DNA from: a virus
Reading direction: 5' to 3' (one strand)
DNA: 30,852 nt
IMG/VR virus record: IMGVR_UViG_3300030382_002450
Location: 1 to 30,852 of that record
The notes below the pieces were generated by a model. That model ran no database searches. It saw only the letters and a program-made list of their open reading frames with translations, and was not told the origin of the DNA. The position numbers and the translations under genes were made by a program. Below, in pieces: positions 7,671 to 13,485 of this stretch (position 1 is its first letter; the number at the start of each line of letters is the position of its first letter).

Positions 7671-7854
7671 CGTTATTCTCCTCCGTTGAATCAGCCCAGC
7701 CACATCGGCAATCGTGGTGGTTGTACGCCTTGACCCGGCTCTGTTCTTGCAACGCGGTGTAGTTCTCCAGGCTGGTGTGGTGGGCGCACGCGATGCACGC
7801 CATGGCACCACACGCTATCAGGAATACATAGTCATGGTCACATCTTCCACCCAT
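7663..7854 (-). CDS. Small Cys/His-rich protein
   Basis: A 63-residue protein with Cys and His in a metal-site pattern: GGRCDHDYVFLIACGAMACIACAHH in the first half and a YNHHDCRCGWAD stretch near residue 50. The centre is hydrophobic enough to be a buried core. The family is not recognised. AGGAGG lies 8 bases before ATG 7854. It is packed 3 bases after the SSB-like gene and overlaps the next gene by 8 bases, so it is an operon member. Confidence 0.5.
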   Translation of the reverse strand: MGGRCDHDYVFLIACGAMACIACAHHTSLENYTALQEQSRVKAYNHHDCRCGWADSTEENNDG

Positions 7855-7857
7855 CTT

Positions 7858-8550
7858 CTAATCCTCCTCATCCTCTTCTTCTGATTCTTCTGCCGCTAAC
7901 GGCTCGATAGGCACGTTCGATACGTTGTGGAAATACTCGTCACGGTACTGCCGGAAGATGTCCCAGTCGATACCACCATCTTCAGACATGACATTAGGTA
8001 ACAGCTTGGCTATCGCCAACTGGGCGATGATGTTCTCGCAGTGGCCCTTGACCACGCCCTCGACCTGGAAGGCCGGTGGGGTGCCTGCCGGAGCCGCTGG
8101 TGCCCCTGCTGGAGGTGCAGTCCTGGGTGTTTGCTGGGCACCGGCGTCCACCTGGCCGTTAGAGGGCACGATAGACAACAGTTCCCAGAAATAACTGGTG
8201 GCCCAGTTCGGGTCGTTAGGACTCCCGTCTTGCTTGGTAGCCTTGAAGGTGTCCCGGTGCAGTTGCACCGCCACCACGTCTCCAATCTCCACCACGTTAG
8301 ACTCCCAGTTGGTGACGCTACCATCCGGCTCAGTCTTGGAGTGTTGCACCACCGCCTGGGCACCATCGGCATCAGGGTAGACCAAGATAGCAGGGTCTCT
8401 GGGGTAGAGATTGGTGGGGTAGTTCGACCCCGGCAGTGGGGTCTGTAAGGTCAAGACCCAACCAGTGTTCTTCTGGTTCGGCCCCTTGCCAGAGACACGG
8501 GTAGTCCAGTTCAGATATTCGGGTACAGATATGATTGCTTCAGTAGTCAT
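7858..8550 (-). CDS. Probable single-stranded DNA-binding protein, SSB-like
   Basis: A 230-residue protein. Residues 1-130 are beta-rich with aromatic residues (WTTRVSGKGPNQKNTGWVL, FKATKQDGSPNDPNWATSYFWELL), consistent with an OB-type fold. A flexible Pro/Ala linker follows (about 138-160), then a helical region. The end is strongly acidic (AAEESEEEDEED), like the acidic tips SSBs use to bind partner proteins. I do not see a direct match to the bacterial SSB family, so the assignment rests on layout and on the neighbouring replication genes. AAGGAG lies 5 bases before ATG 8550. A phage structural role is less likely in this early operon. Confidence 0.55.
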   Translation of the reverse strand: MTTEAIISVPEYLNWTTRVSGKGPNQKNTGWVLTLQTPLPGSNYPTNLYPRDPAILVYPDADGAQAVVQHSKTEPDGSVTNWESNVVEIGDVVAVQLHRDTFKATKQDGSPNDPNWATSYFWELLSIVPSNGQVDAGAQQTPRTAPPAGAPAAPAGTPPAFQVEGVVKGHCENIIAQLAIAKLLPNVMSEDGGIDWDIFRQYRDEYFHNVSNVPIEPLAAEESEEEDEED

Positions 8551-8559
8551 AGATTCTCC

Positions 8560-8694
8560 TTAATATTTTGGGTTATACGGATAGATTACATTCTCTGAGC
8601 CACAAGCCGCGCACTCGATGATGCTATCTACCGGCACTATCCGGTGGCGTATGGCCCCACAGTCCTCACACTTCATGATTGCCAGTTTGCCCAT
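8560..8694 (-). CDS. 44-residue zinc-ribbon protein
   Basis: The protein begins MGKLAIMKCEDCG and has a second pair, CAACG, about 20 residues later, giving a four-Cys zinc ribbon that fills nearly the whole protein. GGAGG lies 5 bases before ATG 8694. The TAA (8560-8562) overlaps the ribosome site of the SSB-like gene. It is the first gene after the promoter at 8712-8741, with a predicted leader of only about ten bases. The function is unknown; such ribbons often bind nucleic acid or RNA polymerase. Confidence 0.7.
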   Translation of the reverse strand: MGKLAIMKCEDCGAIRHRIVPVDSIIECAACGSENVIYPYNPKY

Positions 8695-8711
8695 GTTTGC
8701 CTCCTTCCCTT

Positions 8712-8741
8712 ATCATAGTCGATACCCCTGCCCACTGTCAA
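8712..8741 (-). promoter_or_regulatory. Sigma-70 type promoter, leftward
   Basis: On the minus strand, TTGACA (8741-8736), an 18-base spacer and TATGAT (8717-8712) form a near-consensus promoter. It would start transcription near 8705, directly before the ribosome site of the 44-residue zinc-ribbon gene. The 12-mer CTGACGCAAGGG upstream of the -35 (8756-8745) includes the stop codon of the preceding gene and recurs at the promoter near 10150. Confidence 0.8.
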
Positions 8742-8752
8742 TAGCCCTTGCG

Positions 8753-9076
8753 TCAGGGCTTGGCTAGTTGCTCAGTCATCGAGACATAGTCGTCGGCCCA
8801 CATGGCAATCTCTTTAGAGATATCGTGCATATCTTCGTAGTAGGCCAGCATATCCTCCATGATGAACTCGACCTTTTGCTGGAAGGTCTCCTTCTGCTTC
8901 CGGTTGAACCTAGCGAGTTCTTTCTTGGCGTTCTCAGCCGCTTTGATGGCGTCCAACTCACAGTGCTGGGTGAAGGTGCCGGTGCGACTGCAAACGTACC
9001 AGACGGTGTTGCCTGCGCCCGAACCTGAGACCAGGGTCTCTTGCCAGTAGTCGCCAATCTCTTTGTCTTTCATCAT
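8753..9076 (-). CDS. Hypothetical helical protein
   Basis: A 107-residue protein. A short N-terminal domain includes a single VCSRTGTFTQHC pair (residues 28-39); then comes a long helix rich in Lys/Glu (IKAAENAKKELARFNRKQKETF) and a Met/Asp/Tyr-rich end. Two adjacent ATGs (9076, 9073) overlap the TGA of the upstream gene; AGGGGGG precedes them. The family is not recognised. The gene ends directly at the promoter of the next transcription unit. Confidence 0.6.
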   Translation of the reverse strand: MMKDKEIGDYWQETLVSGSGAGNTVWYVCSRTGTFTQHCELDAIKAAENAKKELARFNRKQKETFQQKVEFIMEDMLAYYEDMHDISKEIAMWADDYVSMTEQLAKP

Positions 9077-9189
9077 GCCCCCCTCTTGTAGATGACGTGG
9101 ATACTTCCCTTACACTCGCCGTTGCACTCGTCGTGGCCGTGGTTGTCCTTGAGGATTGCCCCACTGCCGCCTACTTTCCTCTTGGTCAT
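9073..9189 (-). CDS. 38-residue His/Cys protein
   Basis: A tiny protein with a metal-site-like stretch, NHGHDECNGECKGS (about residues 16-29), between short basic segments. GGAGG lies 7 bases before ATG 9189. Its start shares a base with the upstream TAA (TAATG) and its TGA overlaps the next start, so both junctions have the coupled form seen throughout this operon. The function is unknown. Confidence 0.55.
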   Translation of the reverse strand: MTKRKVGGSGAILKDNHGHDECNGECKGSIHVIYKRGA

Positions 9190-9542
9190 TACGCCGCCTC
9201 CTTCCTTGGTGGTTGGGGTATTTCGTAGAGCCTGCTATCCGGCTGGTTCTCTGGCAGTGTGCCGCAGACATCGCAGATGGGGACGGTCTTGGAGTGTATA
9301 TAATCCTTCTCGCACTCGCAGTCCCAGTATTCCGGTGTGGTCTCGCCGTCGTTCTCAATCTCCCTGACTTCGATAGGGTCACTGTCCATCAAGCGGAGAG
9401 TGTCCTTGTCATACTGCAACCGGAACGGCTCAAGCCTCTCCTCGTCAACTATCTCTATGGCCTCCTCGTCGTCTTCTGCGTCCACGATGTAGTCGAACAC
9501 GACCTGTGCATAATAGTGGTGCTGAACTAAGAACCTTGGCAT
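9189..9542 (-). CDS. DpnD/PcfM-like start with a C-terminal Cys cluster
   Basis: A 117-residue protein starting MPRFLVQHHYYAQVVFDYIV. The segment VDAEDDEEAIEIVDEE (residues 21-36) resembles the small DpnD/PcfM-type phage domain, where a strand pair is followed by an acidic helix; the match is from memory and moderate. The second half has DCECEKDY and PICDVCG, a likely zinc site. GGAGGAG lies 5 bases before ATG 9542; the frame extends upstream, but only through the overlapping neighbour. The function is unknown. Confidence 0.6.
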   Translation of the reverse strand: MPRFLVQHHYYAQVVFDYIVDAEDDEEAIEIVDEERLEPFRLQYDKDTLRLMDSDPIEVREIENDGETTPEYWDCECEKDYIHSKTVPICDVCGTLPENQPDSRLYEIPQPPRKEAA

Positions 9543-9679
9543 GATGTCTCCTCCTTCTGTTCTTCTTTGCAGTAGCACTCGCCGTATTCCCGGTACAGCC
9601 ACTTGGGTGTCTCGTCATTCACCGGCATGGCCCGACAGTTCGGGCACTTGGGTGGTATCAGACTGTAGTCGTACTCCAT
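9527..9679 (-). CDS. 50-residue Cys-rich protein
   Basis: The protein starts MEYDYSLIPPKCPNC and has a second ECYC pair near residue 37, giving a zinc-ribbon-like arrangement with a WLYREYG spacer. GGAGG lies 4 bases before ATG 9679. It overlaps the next gene by 16 bases. The family is unknown. Confidence 0.6.
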   Translation of the reverse strand: MEYDYSLIPPKCPNCRAMPVNDETPKWLYREYGECYCKEEQKEETSCQGS

Positions 9680-9688
9680 CTCGCCTCC

Positions 9689-9880
9689 TTATCGGTATGT
9701 CGCCTGGGTTACTTGCTCATCGGAGGGAGACTCGCCGGTTAGTTCCTTGAGCAATTGCCGGAGACAACGCTCAATCTTTACTTGAGTCCCCTTGCCCATC
9801 ACCAACTTGTTGCTTTTGGTAGCCCTCACCTGGCCCTCTTGCAATCCAAACAGTAAGTTCCTAGCCTGCTCGTATTCCAT
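9689..9880 (-). CDS. Hypothetical small protein
   Basis: A 63-residue, basic and helical protein (MEYEQARNLLFGLQEG..., KIERCLRQLLKELTGE). No domain is recognised. Its start region, AGGAGG then ACTAG then ATG, is identical to that of the gene directly upstream, suggesting a duplicated ribosome-site cassette. It starts one base after the neighbour's stop. Confidence 0.6.
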   Translation of the reverse strand: MEYEQARNLLFGLQEGQVRATKSNKLVMGKGTQVKIERCLRQLLKELTGESPSDEQVTQATYR

Positions 9881-10087
9881 CTAGTCCTCCTTCTTATCTA
9901 CCCATCGAGTGACCCAACGGCGACCTTCCTTGACGGTCACTAGGGTGCGGCTCGACATCTTACGGCACTCCGGTGAGCAGAACTTCTGCCGGTCAGTAGA
10001 GGTTGTGCCAATCATCGGAACCTTGCAGACCTGGCACCTCTTGGCTATCTCGCGTAGGTGCTTTATGTGGTCGTACTCTTCTACCAT
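9881..10087 (-). CDS. FCS/treble-clef-like zinc-finger protein
   Basis: A 68-residue protein. CQVCKVP (residues 18-24) and KFCSPECRK (about 35-43) give a four-Cys site of the treble-clef type, in which the FCSPECR stretch is typical. A basic tail follows (EGRRWVTRWVDKKED). It probably binds nucleic acid or protein; no specific function is known. GGAGG lies 5 bases before ATG 10087. It is the first gene after the promoter at 10122-10150. Confidence 0.65.
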   Translation of the reverse strand: MVEEYDHIKHLREIAKRCQVCKVPMIGTTSTDRQKFCSPECRKMSSRTLVTVKEGRRWVTRWVDKKED

Positions 10088-10121
10088 CTAGTCCTCCTTC
10101 ATTTTTGGTGCCTCTTCCCTT

Positions 10122-10150
10122 ATCGTAGCACAATGGATTACCCCTGTCAA
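10122..10150 (-). promoter_or_regulatory. Sigma-70 type promoter, leftward
   Basis: On the minus strand, TTGACA (10150-10145), a 17-base spacer and TACGAT (10127-10122). Start is expected near 10115, giving a leader of about 28 bases. The upstream 12-mer CTGACGCAAGGG (10165-10154), which contains the preceding stop codon, and the downstream ATAAGGGAAG match the promoter at 8712-8741, so the two look like copies of one cassette. Confidence 0.8.
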
Positions 10151-10161
10151 GGCCCCTTGCG

Positions 10162-10368
10162 TCAGTGGCTACTTAGCTTCCACTCTGGGTCAAGGTAGTC
10201 GCGCCCGACCTTCAGGACTCTGACGTGGCGTGTGAACCTGCCGTTCTTAGAGACCCCGATGGCCCGGCCACAGCCAGGGCAGACGGTGCGCCTCTGGAAG
10301 CCAAGGGCTGAATCCTTGGGAGGTGTCTTCAGGCTCCGTGAACACCACCTCTTTCTAAAGGGCCACAC
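10162..10368 (-). CDS. Small basic CxxC protein
   Basis: A 68-residue, strongly basic protein with CPGCG near residue 30 and a following NGRFTRHVRV, so one knuckle plus His may bind a metal. Many Arg/Lys suggest nucleic-acid binding. The start is GTG 10368 with GGAGG 4 bases upstream, a site nearly identical to the next upstream gene's (GGAGGCACC). It ends at the promoter cassette near 10150. Confidence 0.55.
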   Translation of the reverse strand: MWPFRKRWCSRSLKTPPKDSALGFQRRTVCPGCGRAIGVSKNGRFTRHVRVLKVGRDYLDPEWKLSSH

Positions 10369-10377
10369 GGTGCCTCC

Positions 10378-10614
10378 TTACCAGTCACGATTGACCCCGT
10401 CGATTAGAACGGGAACGAGGTCATAGACATCATGGTCGCAGTAACAGATGCCGGTGCAGTCGCACTCAGGCCAACGTGAGACTATCTGCTCAGTGTCGTA
10501 GTCGTCTATGTAATAGACCCGTCCATTGACGGTGATGTAAACGCACCCTGCGATGTCGTCATCAACCTCGACGACCAGTGGCTCTTGACCTTTTCTTCGG
10601 ATGTCTACTTTCAT
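10378..10614 (-). CDS. Hypothetical acidic protein with a Cys cluster
   Basis: A 78-residue protein. Beta-type N-terminus (MKVDIRRKGQEPLVVEVDDD), a YITVNGRVYYIDDYD strand pair, then PECDCTGICYCDHD (about residues 50-63), dense in Cys, and an acidic end. A similar Cys run occurs in the 12382-12549 protein. GGAGG lies 4 bases before ATG 10614. It is the outermost gene of this leftward operon; I could not find a consensus promoter upstream. Confidence 0.6.
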   Translation of the reverse strand: MKVDIRRKGQEPLVVEVDDDIAGCVYITVNGRVYYIDDYDTEQIVSRWPECDCTGICYCDHDVYDLVPVLIDGVNRDW

Positions 10615-11040
10615 GGTGCCTCCTTCTTGACGTTGTTGGTTTGGGTATGCTAGTGTTACCGGAGCCGTCTCTTCTGGCCTATCGTGGGTTCCTTATTGAG
10701 GTTGTGTTAAACCTGCTGAGGAATCCTGAAGAGACGATAGGTCGATGGGGCGGCTATTTTTTTGGGCGGGGTTCTGCCGATACCGATACACCAGAGACAT
10801 AGAGGAGCGTGGTCGCCAGCTTGTGGCTGGAGAGACCTTAACCCAGGTTGCCCCTGGAGCTATAAGATACCGGACGGTGTTGTTAAAGTTGCGACTACGG
10901 CATACGGTGGGGAGGGGAGGGAGGATAGCTACTTGTGACTATCTCTTACCCCTCGTCGGGAGGGGAGTCCAGAGGGGAACCGATGAGGTTCCTCTTTGGC
11001 CCTTGCGGGTAGCCGTTAAAAATTTGGTATCCTAGTAACT
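10615..11040. other. Non-coding stretch before the terminase small subunit gene
   Basis: No frame here has a credible start plus protein-like composition. It separates leftward early genes from the rightward terminase small subunit gene. It contains overlapping inverted repeats at 10667-10741, where one right arm can pair with either of two left arms, and a G-rich tract around 10907-10925 (runs of 4, 4 and 3 G). A hairpin with a two-base bulge lies near 10971-10994, and an A/T-rich box at 11016-11030. It probably carries regulatory or packaging signals; I found no tRNA fold. Confidence 0.4.
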
Positions 11041-11078
11041 ACCTGAAGTCTCAAGGGGCGTTGCCCACGACTTCAGGT
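11041..11078. promoter_or_regulatory. Inverted repeat ACCTGAAGTC/GACTTCAGGT before the terminase small subunit gene
   Basis: Two perfect 10-base arms (11041-11050 and 11069-11078) around an 18-base spacer, ending 21 bases before ATG 11100. The core 8-mer ACCTGAAG is the unit repeated seven times before the terminase large subunit gene. It is likely an operator or a terminase recognition site. Confidence 0.6.
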
Positions 11079-11099
11079 GCGCTGTTACGAGGAGAAGCT

Positions 11100-11618
11100 A
11101 TGTCACTTGAACGGAATTATAAGTTGACGGCCAAGCAAATGAAGTTCGCTGAACTCGTGGCCCTTGAAGGATACAAGCTCGTCCACGCCTGGCGTCTCGC
11201 CTACGACACTTCACCGGATACCCCTATGACGACCTGTAGACCAGCGGCCTCCAAGTTAGCCGCTACTCCCCGTGTCGCTGAATATATCCAGCAGTTGCGT
11301 GATGATGCTCGTGAAGAGCTTATCAGGCAGAATACGTGGTCGAAATGGGACGTGATTGCACGCGCCACGAGGCATATGGAGGGTGCCGCCAATGCCAAGC
11401 AATGGAGTGCGGTGAACGGTGCCCTCCAGCAAATCATCGGCGTTGAAGGTCTGGATGCGGCCAAGAAGGTGGAGGTCAGCGGCTCTGTCGAGGTCAATCA
11501 TTATGCTCAGTTGTCGATGGACGAACTGAAAGCGTTAGCCGAACAGGCCGATGCCCTACCACCTGCCGATGATGATTCGATTGTTGATGTGCAAGGCCGT
11601 CTAGTCGAGGACGACTGA
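11100..11618 (+). CDS. terS: Terminase small subunit
   Basis: A 172-residue protein of the Terminase_2 type, which recognises phage DNA and hands it to the large subunit for packaging. The N-terminal region reads YKLTAKQMKFAELVALEGYKLVHAWRLAYDT, the usual 'T..Q..F...YL..G.....A...AGY' pattern leading into a helix-turn-helix (SKLAATPRVAEYIQQLRDD). An oligomerisation region and an acidic end (ADALPPADDDSIVDVQ) follow. ATG 11100 has GAGGAG 5 bases upstream; an earlier TTG in frame lies inside the inverted repeat and is unlikely. Oddly, this + strand gene stands alone between leftward early operons, 5.5 kb before the large subunit gene. Confidence 0.85.
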   Translation: MSLERNYKLTAKQMKFAELVALEGYKLVHAWRLAYDTSPDTPMTTCRPAASKLAATPRVAEYIQQLRDDAREELIRQNTWSKWDVIARATRHMEGAANAKQWSAVNGALQQIIGVEGLDAAKKVEVSGSVEVNHYAQLSMDELKALAEQADALPPADDDSIVDVQGRLVEDD

Positions 11619-11631
11619 CTGTTCTTGGGGA

Positions 11632-11913
11632 TTACTCCTCCCACCACTCCTCATTGATGGGCACAAGATGTGGTAGCCCGTCTTTGTACTCGATTGTCAC
11701 TGGCTCGCCGTCAGCATCGATGGCTACTGTGTCGCTTTTGGTCAGTAATCTCTGGCCCTTGCCAAGCCCCAAGCCCACGCCGTACATATCGAAACATGGT
11801 TCGCACATATTGGCCCACGGCCCCATCATAGTTTGACCATCGGCATATGCTGGCGTAGGTTCCTTGCAAAAATCGCAATTCGGTATCTTGTCTACTACAA
11901 CGGACGTTGTCAT
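11632..11913 (-). CDS. Zinc-site phage protein (CDFC...CEPCF...GLGLGKGQ)
   Basis: A 93-residue protein. NCDFC (residues 12-16) and MCEPCFDMYGVGLGLGKGQRL form the recognisable core of a small family widespread in actinobacterial and other phages: two Cys pairs around a GPWANMC stretch, then a Gly-rich GLGLGKGQ loop. The function is unknown. An acidic C-terminus ends in EEWWEE. GGAG lies 5 bases before ATG 11913; the longer upstream frame overlaps the neighbouring gene and is rejected. Convergent with the terminase small subunit gene, 13 bases away. Confidence 0.7.
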   Translation of the reverse strand: MTTSVVVDKIPNCDFCKEPTPAYADGQTMMGPWANMCEPCFDMYGVGLGLGKGQRLLTKSDTVAIDADGEPVTIEYKDGLPHLVPINEEWWEE

Positions 11914-12095
11914 GATTTCTCCTCGTCTTCGATTGTGTCTACCAGAGTCTCGCTTACGGTACAGTTTCCGCTCATCGAGACTATGAGTTGGTCGAAGTCC
12001 CAACCGGCTGGTGTTGTTTTAGAACTTAGTGGGCCACCAAAATCTTGGTCTACGACAAAGCCCTCTATCTTGATGCGGTAAACTTTGATGCTCAT
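11910..12095 (-). CDS. Hypothetical small protein
   Basis: A 61-residue protein with strand-like segments (IKVYRIKIEGFVVDQDFGG, FDQLIVSMSGNCTV) and an acidic end (VDTIEDEEKS). No family is recognised. GGGAGAG lies 5 bases before ATG 12095. Its stop overlaps the next start in the ATGA form, supporting a coupled pair with the zinc-site protein. Confidence 0.6.
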   Translation of the reverse strand: MSIKVYRIKIEGFVVDQDFGGPLSSKTTPAGWDFDQLIVSMSGNCTVSETLVDTIEDEEKS

Positions 12096-12097
12096 GG

Positions 12098-12304
12098 TTA
12101 CTCTCCCTCTGCAAAATACGGGTTGTCGTCGCTGAACACGATGATGCTGGTCTGCGGGTCTAGCCCGTCATGCTTGCAGGCCAACTCCCACCACACAGCC
12201 CGGCAGACTGGGTGGAAAGCTGACCAGTTGGCGCGGCCAGGCAGGTTAGTCCTGGCGTACTCTTGGAACTGTTTGGTCTCCTCTACGGTTAGGTCACGGA
12301 ACAT
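12098..12304 (-). CDS. Hypothetical small phage protein
   Basis: A 68-residue protein. The stretch FQEYARTNLPGRANWSAFHPVCRAVWWEL resembles a helical motif seen in small phage proteins with an R-x-x-Y...WHPVYR-like core; its role is unknown. An acidic end follows (SDDNPYFAEGE). The start is ATG 12304 with GGAGACACC directly upstream, identical to two neighbouring genes. Its leader contains structured element A. Confidence 0.6.
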   Translation of the reverse strand: MFRDLTVEETKQFQEYARTNLPGRANWSAFHPVCRAVWWELACKHDGLDPQTSIIVFSDDNPYFAEGE

Positions 12305-12328
12305 GGTGTCTCCTTGCTGTTTAGATTA

Positions 12329-12386
12329 GAGCATTAGCGGCCCGATACTGAGGCTGAGAGACTCAGCCCCAGTGGCAGTCACTAAC
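12329..12386 (-). ncRNA. Structured intergenic element A
   Basis: On the minus strand the order is segment GTTAGTG (12386-12380, containing the TAG stop of the upstream gene), hairpin GGCTGAG/CTCAGCC (arms 12368-12362 and 12358-12352), then a small hairpin with arms GGGC/GCTC and loop CGCTAAT (12339-12333). The loop can pair with the first segment over 7 bases, two of them G-U. This is the pseudoknot layout shared by seven of the eight elements. Confidence 0.5.
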
Positions 12387-12549
12387 TGTTGGTGGCGCAC
12401 TCTGGTTTACACTCCATACCACAGTCACAACCGGAGCAGTCGCATTCGATGTTGTATCCCTCTGGCACGATGCGGATGGTGTCCCATTCTTTGAGGAATG
12501 AGAAGTCGGTTATCTCCGTTAGTTGCATGGGGCTGTATTCGTACTGCAT
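12382..12549 (-). CDS. 55-residue protein with a dense Cys tail
   Basis: It begins MQYEYSPMQLTEITDFSFLK and ends in ECDCSGCDCGMECKPEC (residues 35-51): seven Cys in 17 residues, more than one zinc site needs. This could be a metal cluster site or a disulfide-rich end. The upstream gene at 10378-10614 has a related PECDCTGICYC run. AGGAG with ACACC precedes ATG 12549. The TAG stop lies inside element A. The function is unknown. Confidence 0.6.
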   Translation of the reverse strand: MQYEYSPMQLTEITDFSFLKEWDTIRIVPEGYNIECDCSGCDCGMECKPECATNS

Positions 12550-12562
12550 GGTGTCTCCTGTT

Positions 12563-12640
12563 GGGTCGTTAGATTTGGTTAGTGACCCACTCCAGAGGCT
12601 GAGATACTCAGCCCCTGAGATTGGTTACTGACCGGTTAGT
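12563..12640 (-). ncRNA. Structured intergenic element B (divergent copy)
   Basis: It contains the same central hairpin arms as element A, GGCTGAG/CTCAGCC (12613-12607 and 12603-12597), between genes in the same position. The flanks have GGGTC/GACCC arms (12588-12584 and 12567-12563). The stop-codon segment and the loop here are direct repeats (ACTAACC) and not complementary, so the pseudoknot pairing is not supported in this copy. Confidence 0.35.
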
Positions 12641-12905
12641 ATTGTTTGGCGTATGGTGGGAGTTGGGCGTTCTGGGTCATGCCTAGCTCTAGACTGCCCA
12701 CTTGGAGATGCTCCCAAGGCCACCGCTTGTATGATTGGAGTGTGCCGCCCATGTGGTCATCCCGATGCTGTTTCTTCCCAGAGTTGAAAGCCAGGAAAGC
12801 GGTGCGGCCTCCGATATATCCGGCCCCTTTATTCAAGCGGATTGAGAGTACGAATCCCCGTTTGCCGTATTGGTTCCGGCTGAAGCTGGCTCGTAGTCGT
12901 GGCAT
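12636..12905 (-). CDS. Hypothetical basic protein
   Basis: An 89-residue protein starting MPRLRASFSRNQYGKRGFVLSIRLNK, Arg/Lys-rich, with a GYIGGRTAFLAF segment and Gly, Trp and His later. No domain is recognised; a nucleic-acid-binding role is possible by charge only. I chose ATG 12905 because GGAGACACC directly precedes it, and because an earlier ATG at 12941 lies inside the -10 box of the promoter (12937-12966) and would not be transcribed. Confidence 0.6.
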   Translation of the reverse strand: MPRLRASFSRNQYGKRGFVLSIRLNKGAGYIGGRTAFLAFNSGKKQHRDDHMGGTLQSYKRWPWEHLQVGSLELGMTQNAQLPPYAKQY

Positions 12906-12936
12906 GGTGTCTCCTTCTTTTTGGGTGTCTTTCTGT

Positions 12937-12966
12937 ATCATAATCGATGCCTTTTTGAGTTGTCAA
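12937..12966 (-). promoter_or_regulatory. Sigma-70 type promoter, leftward
   Basis: On the minus strand, TTGACA (12966-12961), an 18-base spacer and TATGAT (12942-12937), the same hexamers and spacing as the promoter at 8712-8741. Start is expected near 12930, about 25 bases before ATG 12905. GGCAAG upstream is a weaker match to the CGCAAGG block of the other two promoters. Confidence 0.8.
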
Positions 12967-12984
12967 GGGGGCTTGCCTAGGGTA

Positions 12985-13356
12985 CTAGATTTGTGTCTGG
13001 AAGATGCCAAGCTGGCCCCGGTATGGCACCGGGTCGGGGTAGGCTACCGGGTCGGCTAGGGTTATGCCTGTGGGGCCTTCGAACCACGGCGAGTCGGATT
13101 CTGTGACTACGCCGGTAATGGTGGCTTCGCCCACGATGGCACCTGTCGGCAGGTTTGCGGGTATCTCAATACCCAGGCTGGCTATGTAGTCGCGTTGAAC
13201 CTTGAAACGGCTTGTATCGTCGTCTCTGCGCTTCCCAGCGTGTATCCTGACGCGCCCCCGGTGCTTGTAGTGCCACCGGGAGCGATTCTCTACGTCTTTC
13301 CCGTGATTCAGTATCAGCCAGGCCCAAGGTTGCTGGATGCTGATGGTCTCCATCAT
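12985..13356 (-). CDS. ASCH-domain protein
   Basis: A 123-residue protein, close to the typical 100-130 for ASCH domains, which are beta-barrel folds related to PUA and thought to bind RNA or modified nucleotides. The signature is clear: ISIQQPWAWLILNHGKDVENRSRWHYKHRGRVRIHAG at residues 5-41, then TGAIVGEATITGVV (71-84). The roles of phage ASCH proteins are not settled; some act in nucleic-acid modification. Two adjacent ATGs (13356, 13353) follow a weak AAGGA. The gene is the last before the promoter at 12937-12966. Confidence 0.85.
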   Translation of the reverse strand: MMETISIQQPWAWLILNHGKDVENRSRWHYKHRGRVRIHAGKRRDDDTSRFKVQRDYIASLGIEIPANLPTGAIVGEATITGVVTESDSPWFEGPTGITLADPVAYPDPVPYRGQLGIFQTQI

Positions 13357-13366
13357 TCGCCGTCCT

Positions 13367-13483
13367 TCAGTTTTTGTATTTGGCGTTTAGTATCCTGGTT
13401 AGACTCACTCGCTTAGTGCATGAATGACACGTGACAGAGTCTTTTAACGCTCGCTTAGTACAGTATTTACAAATCATTTTCAT
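13367..13483 (-). CDS. 38-residue zinc-ribbon protein
   Basis: A basic mini-protein, MKMICKYCTKRALKDSVTC and then HSC, so CKYC and CHSC form a compact four-Cys site at residues 5-22; the remaining 16 residues are basic. AATGAGG precedes ATG 13483, 2 bases after the stop of the upstream gene. The size, Cys spacing and junction support it, but the ribosome site is only fair. The function is unknown. Confidence 0.55.
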   Translation of the reverse strand: MKMICKYCTKRALKDSVTCHSCTKRVSLTRILNAKYKN

Positions 13484-13485
13484 CC

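Noticed and set aside
7671-7811. Longer N-terminus for the 7218-7670 protein
   Set aside because: The extension is Arg/Thr/Pro-rich out-of-frame shadow of the 7663-7854 gene; ATG 7670 has a strong ribosome site.
10907-10970. Possible tRNA or quadruplex in the G-rich tract
   Set aside because: No cloverleaf with a T-arm consensus could be drawn; G-runs are 4, 4, 3 and then 2, short of a full four-run quadruplex.
10745-11035. 96-codon plus-strand frame before the terminase small subunit gene
   Set aside because: Start lacks a ribosome site, composition is Arg/Gly/Leu-rich as expected from a G-rich non-coding stretch, and nothing is recognisable.
11061-11099. Upstream TTG start for the terminase small subunit
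   Set aside because: It lies inside the ACCTGAAG inverted repeat and lacks a ribosome site, while ATG 11100 has an ideal one.
12563-12640. Pseudoknot pairing in element B
   Set aside because: The stop segment and the loop both read ACTAACC, so they are direct repeats and cannot pair; only the central hairpin is supported.
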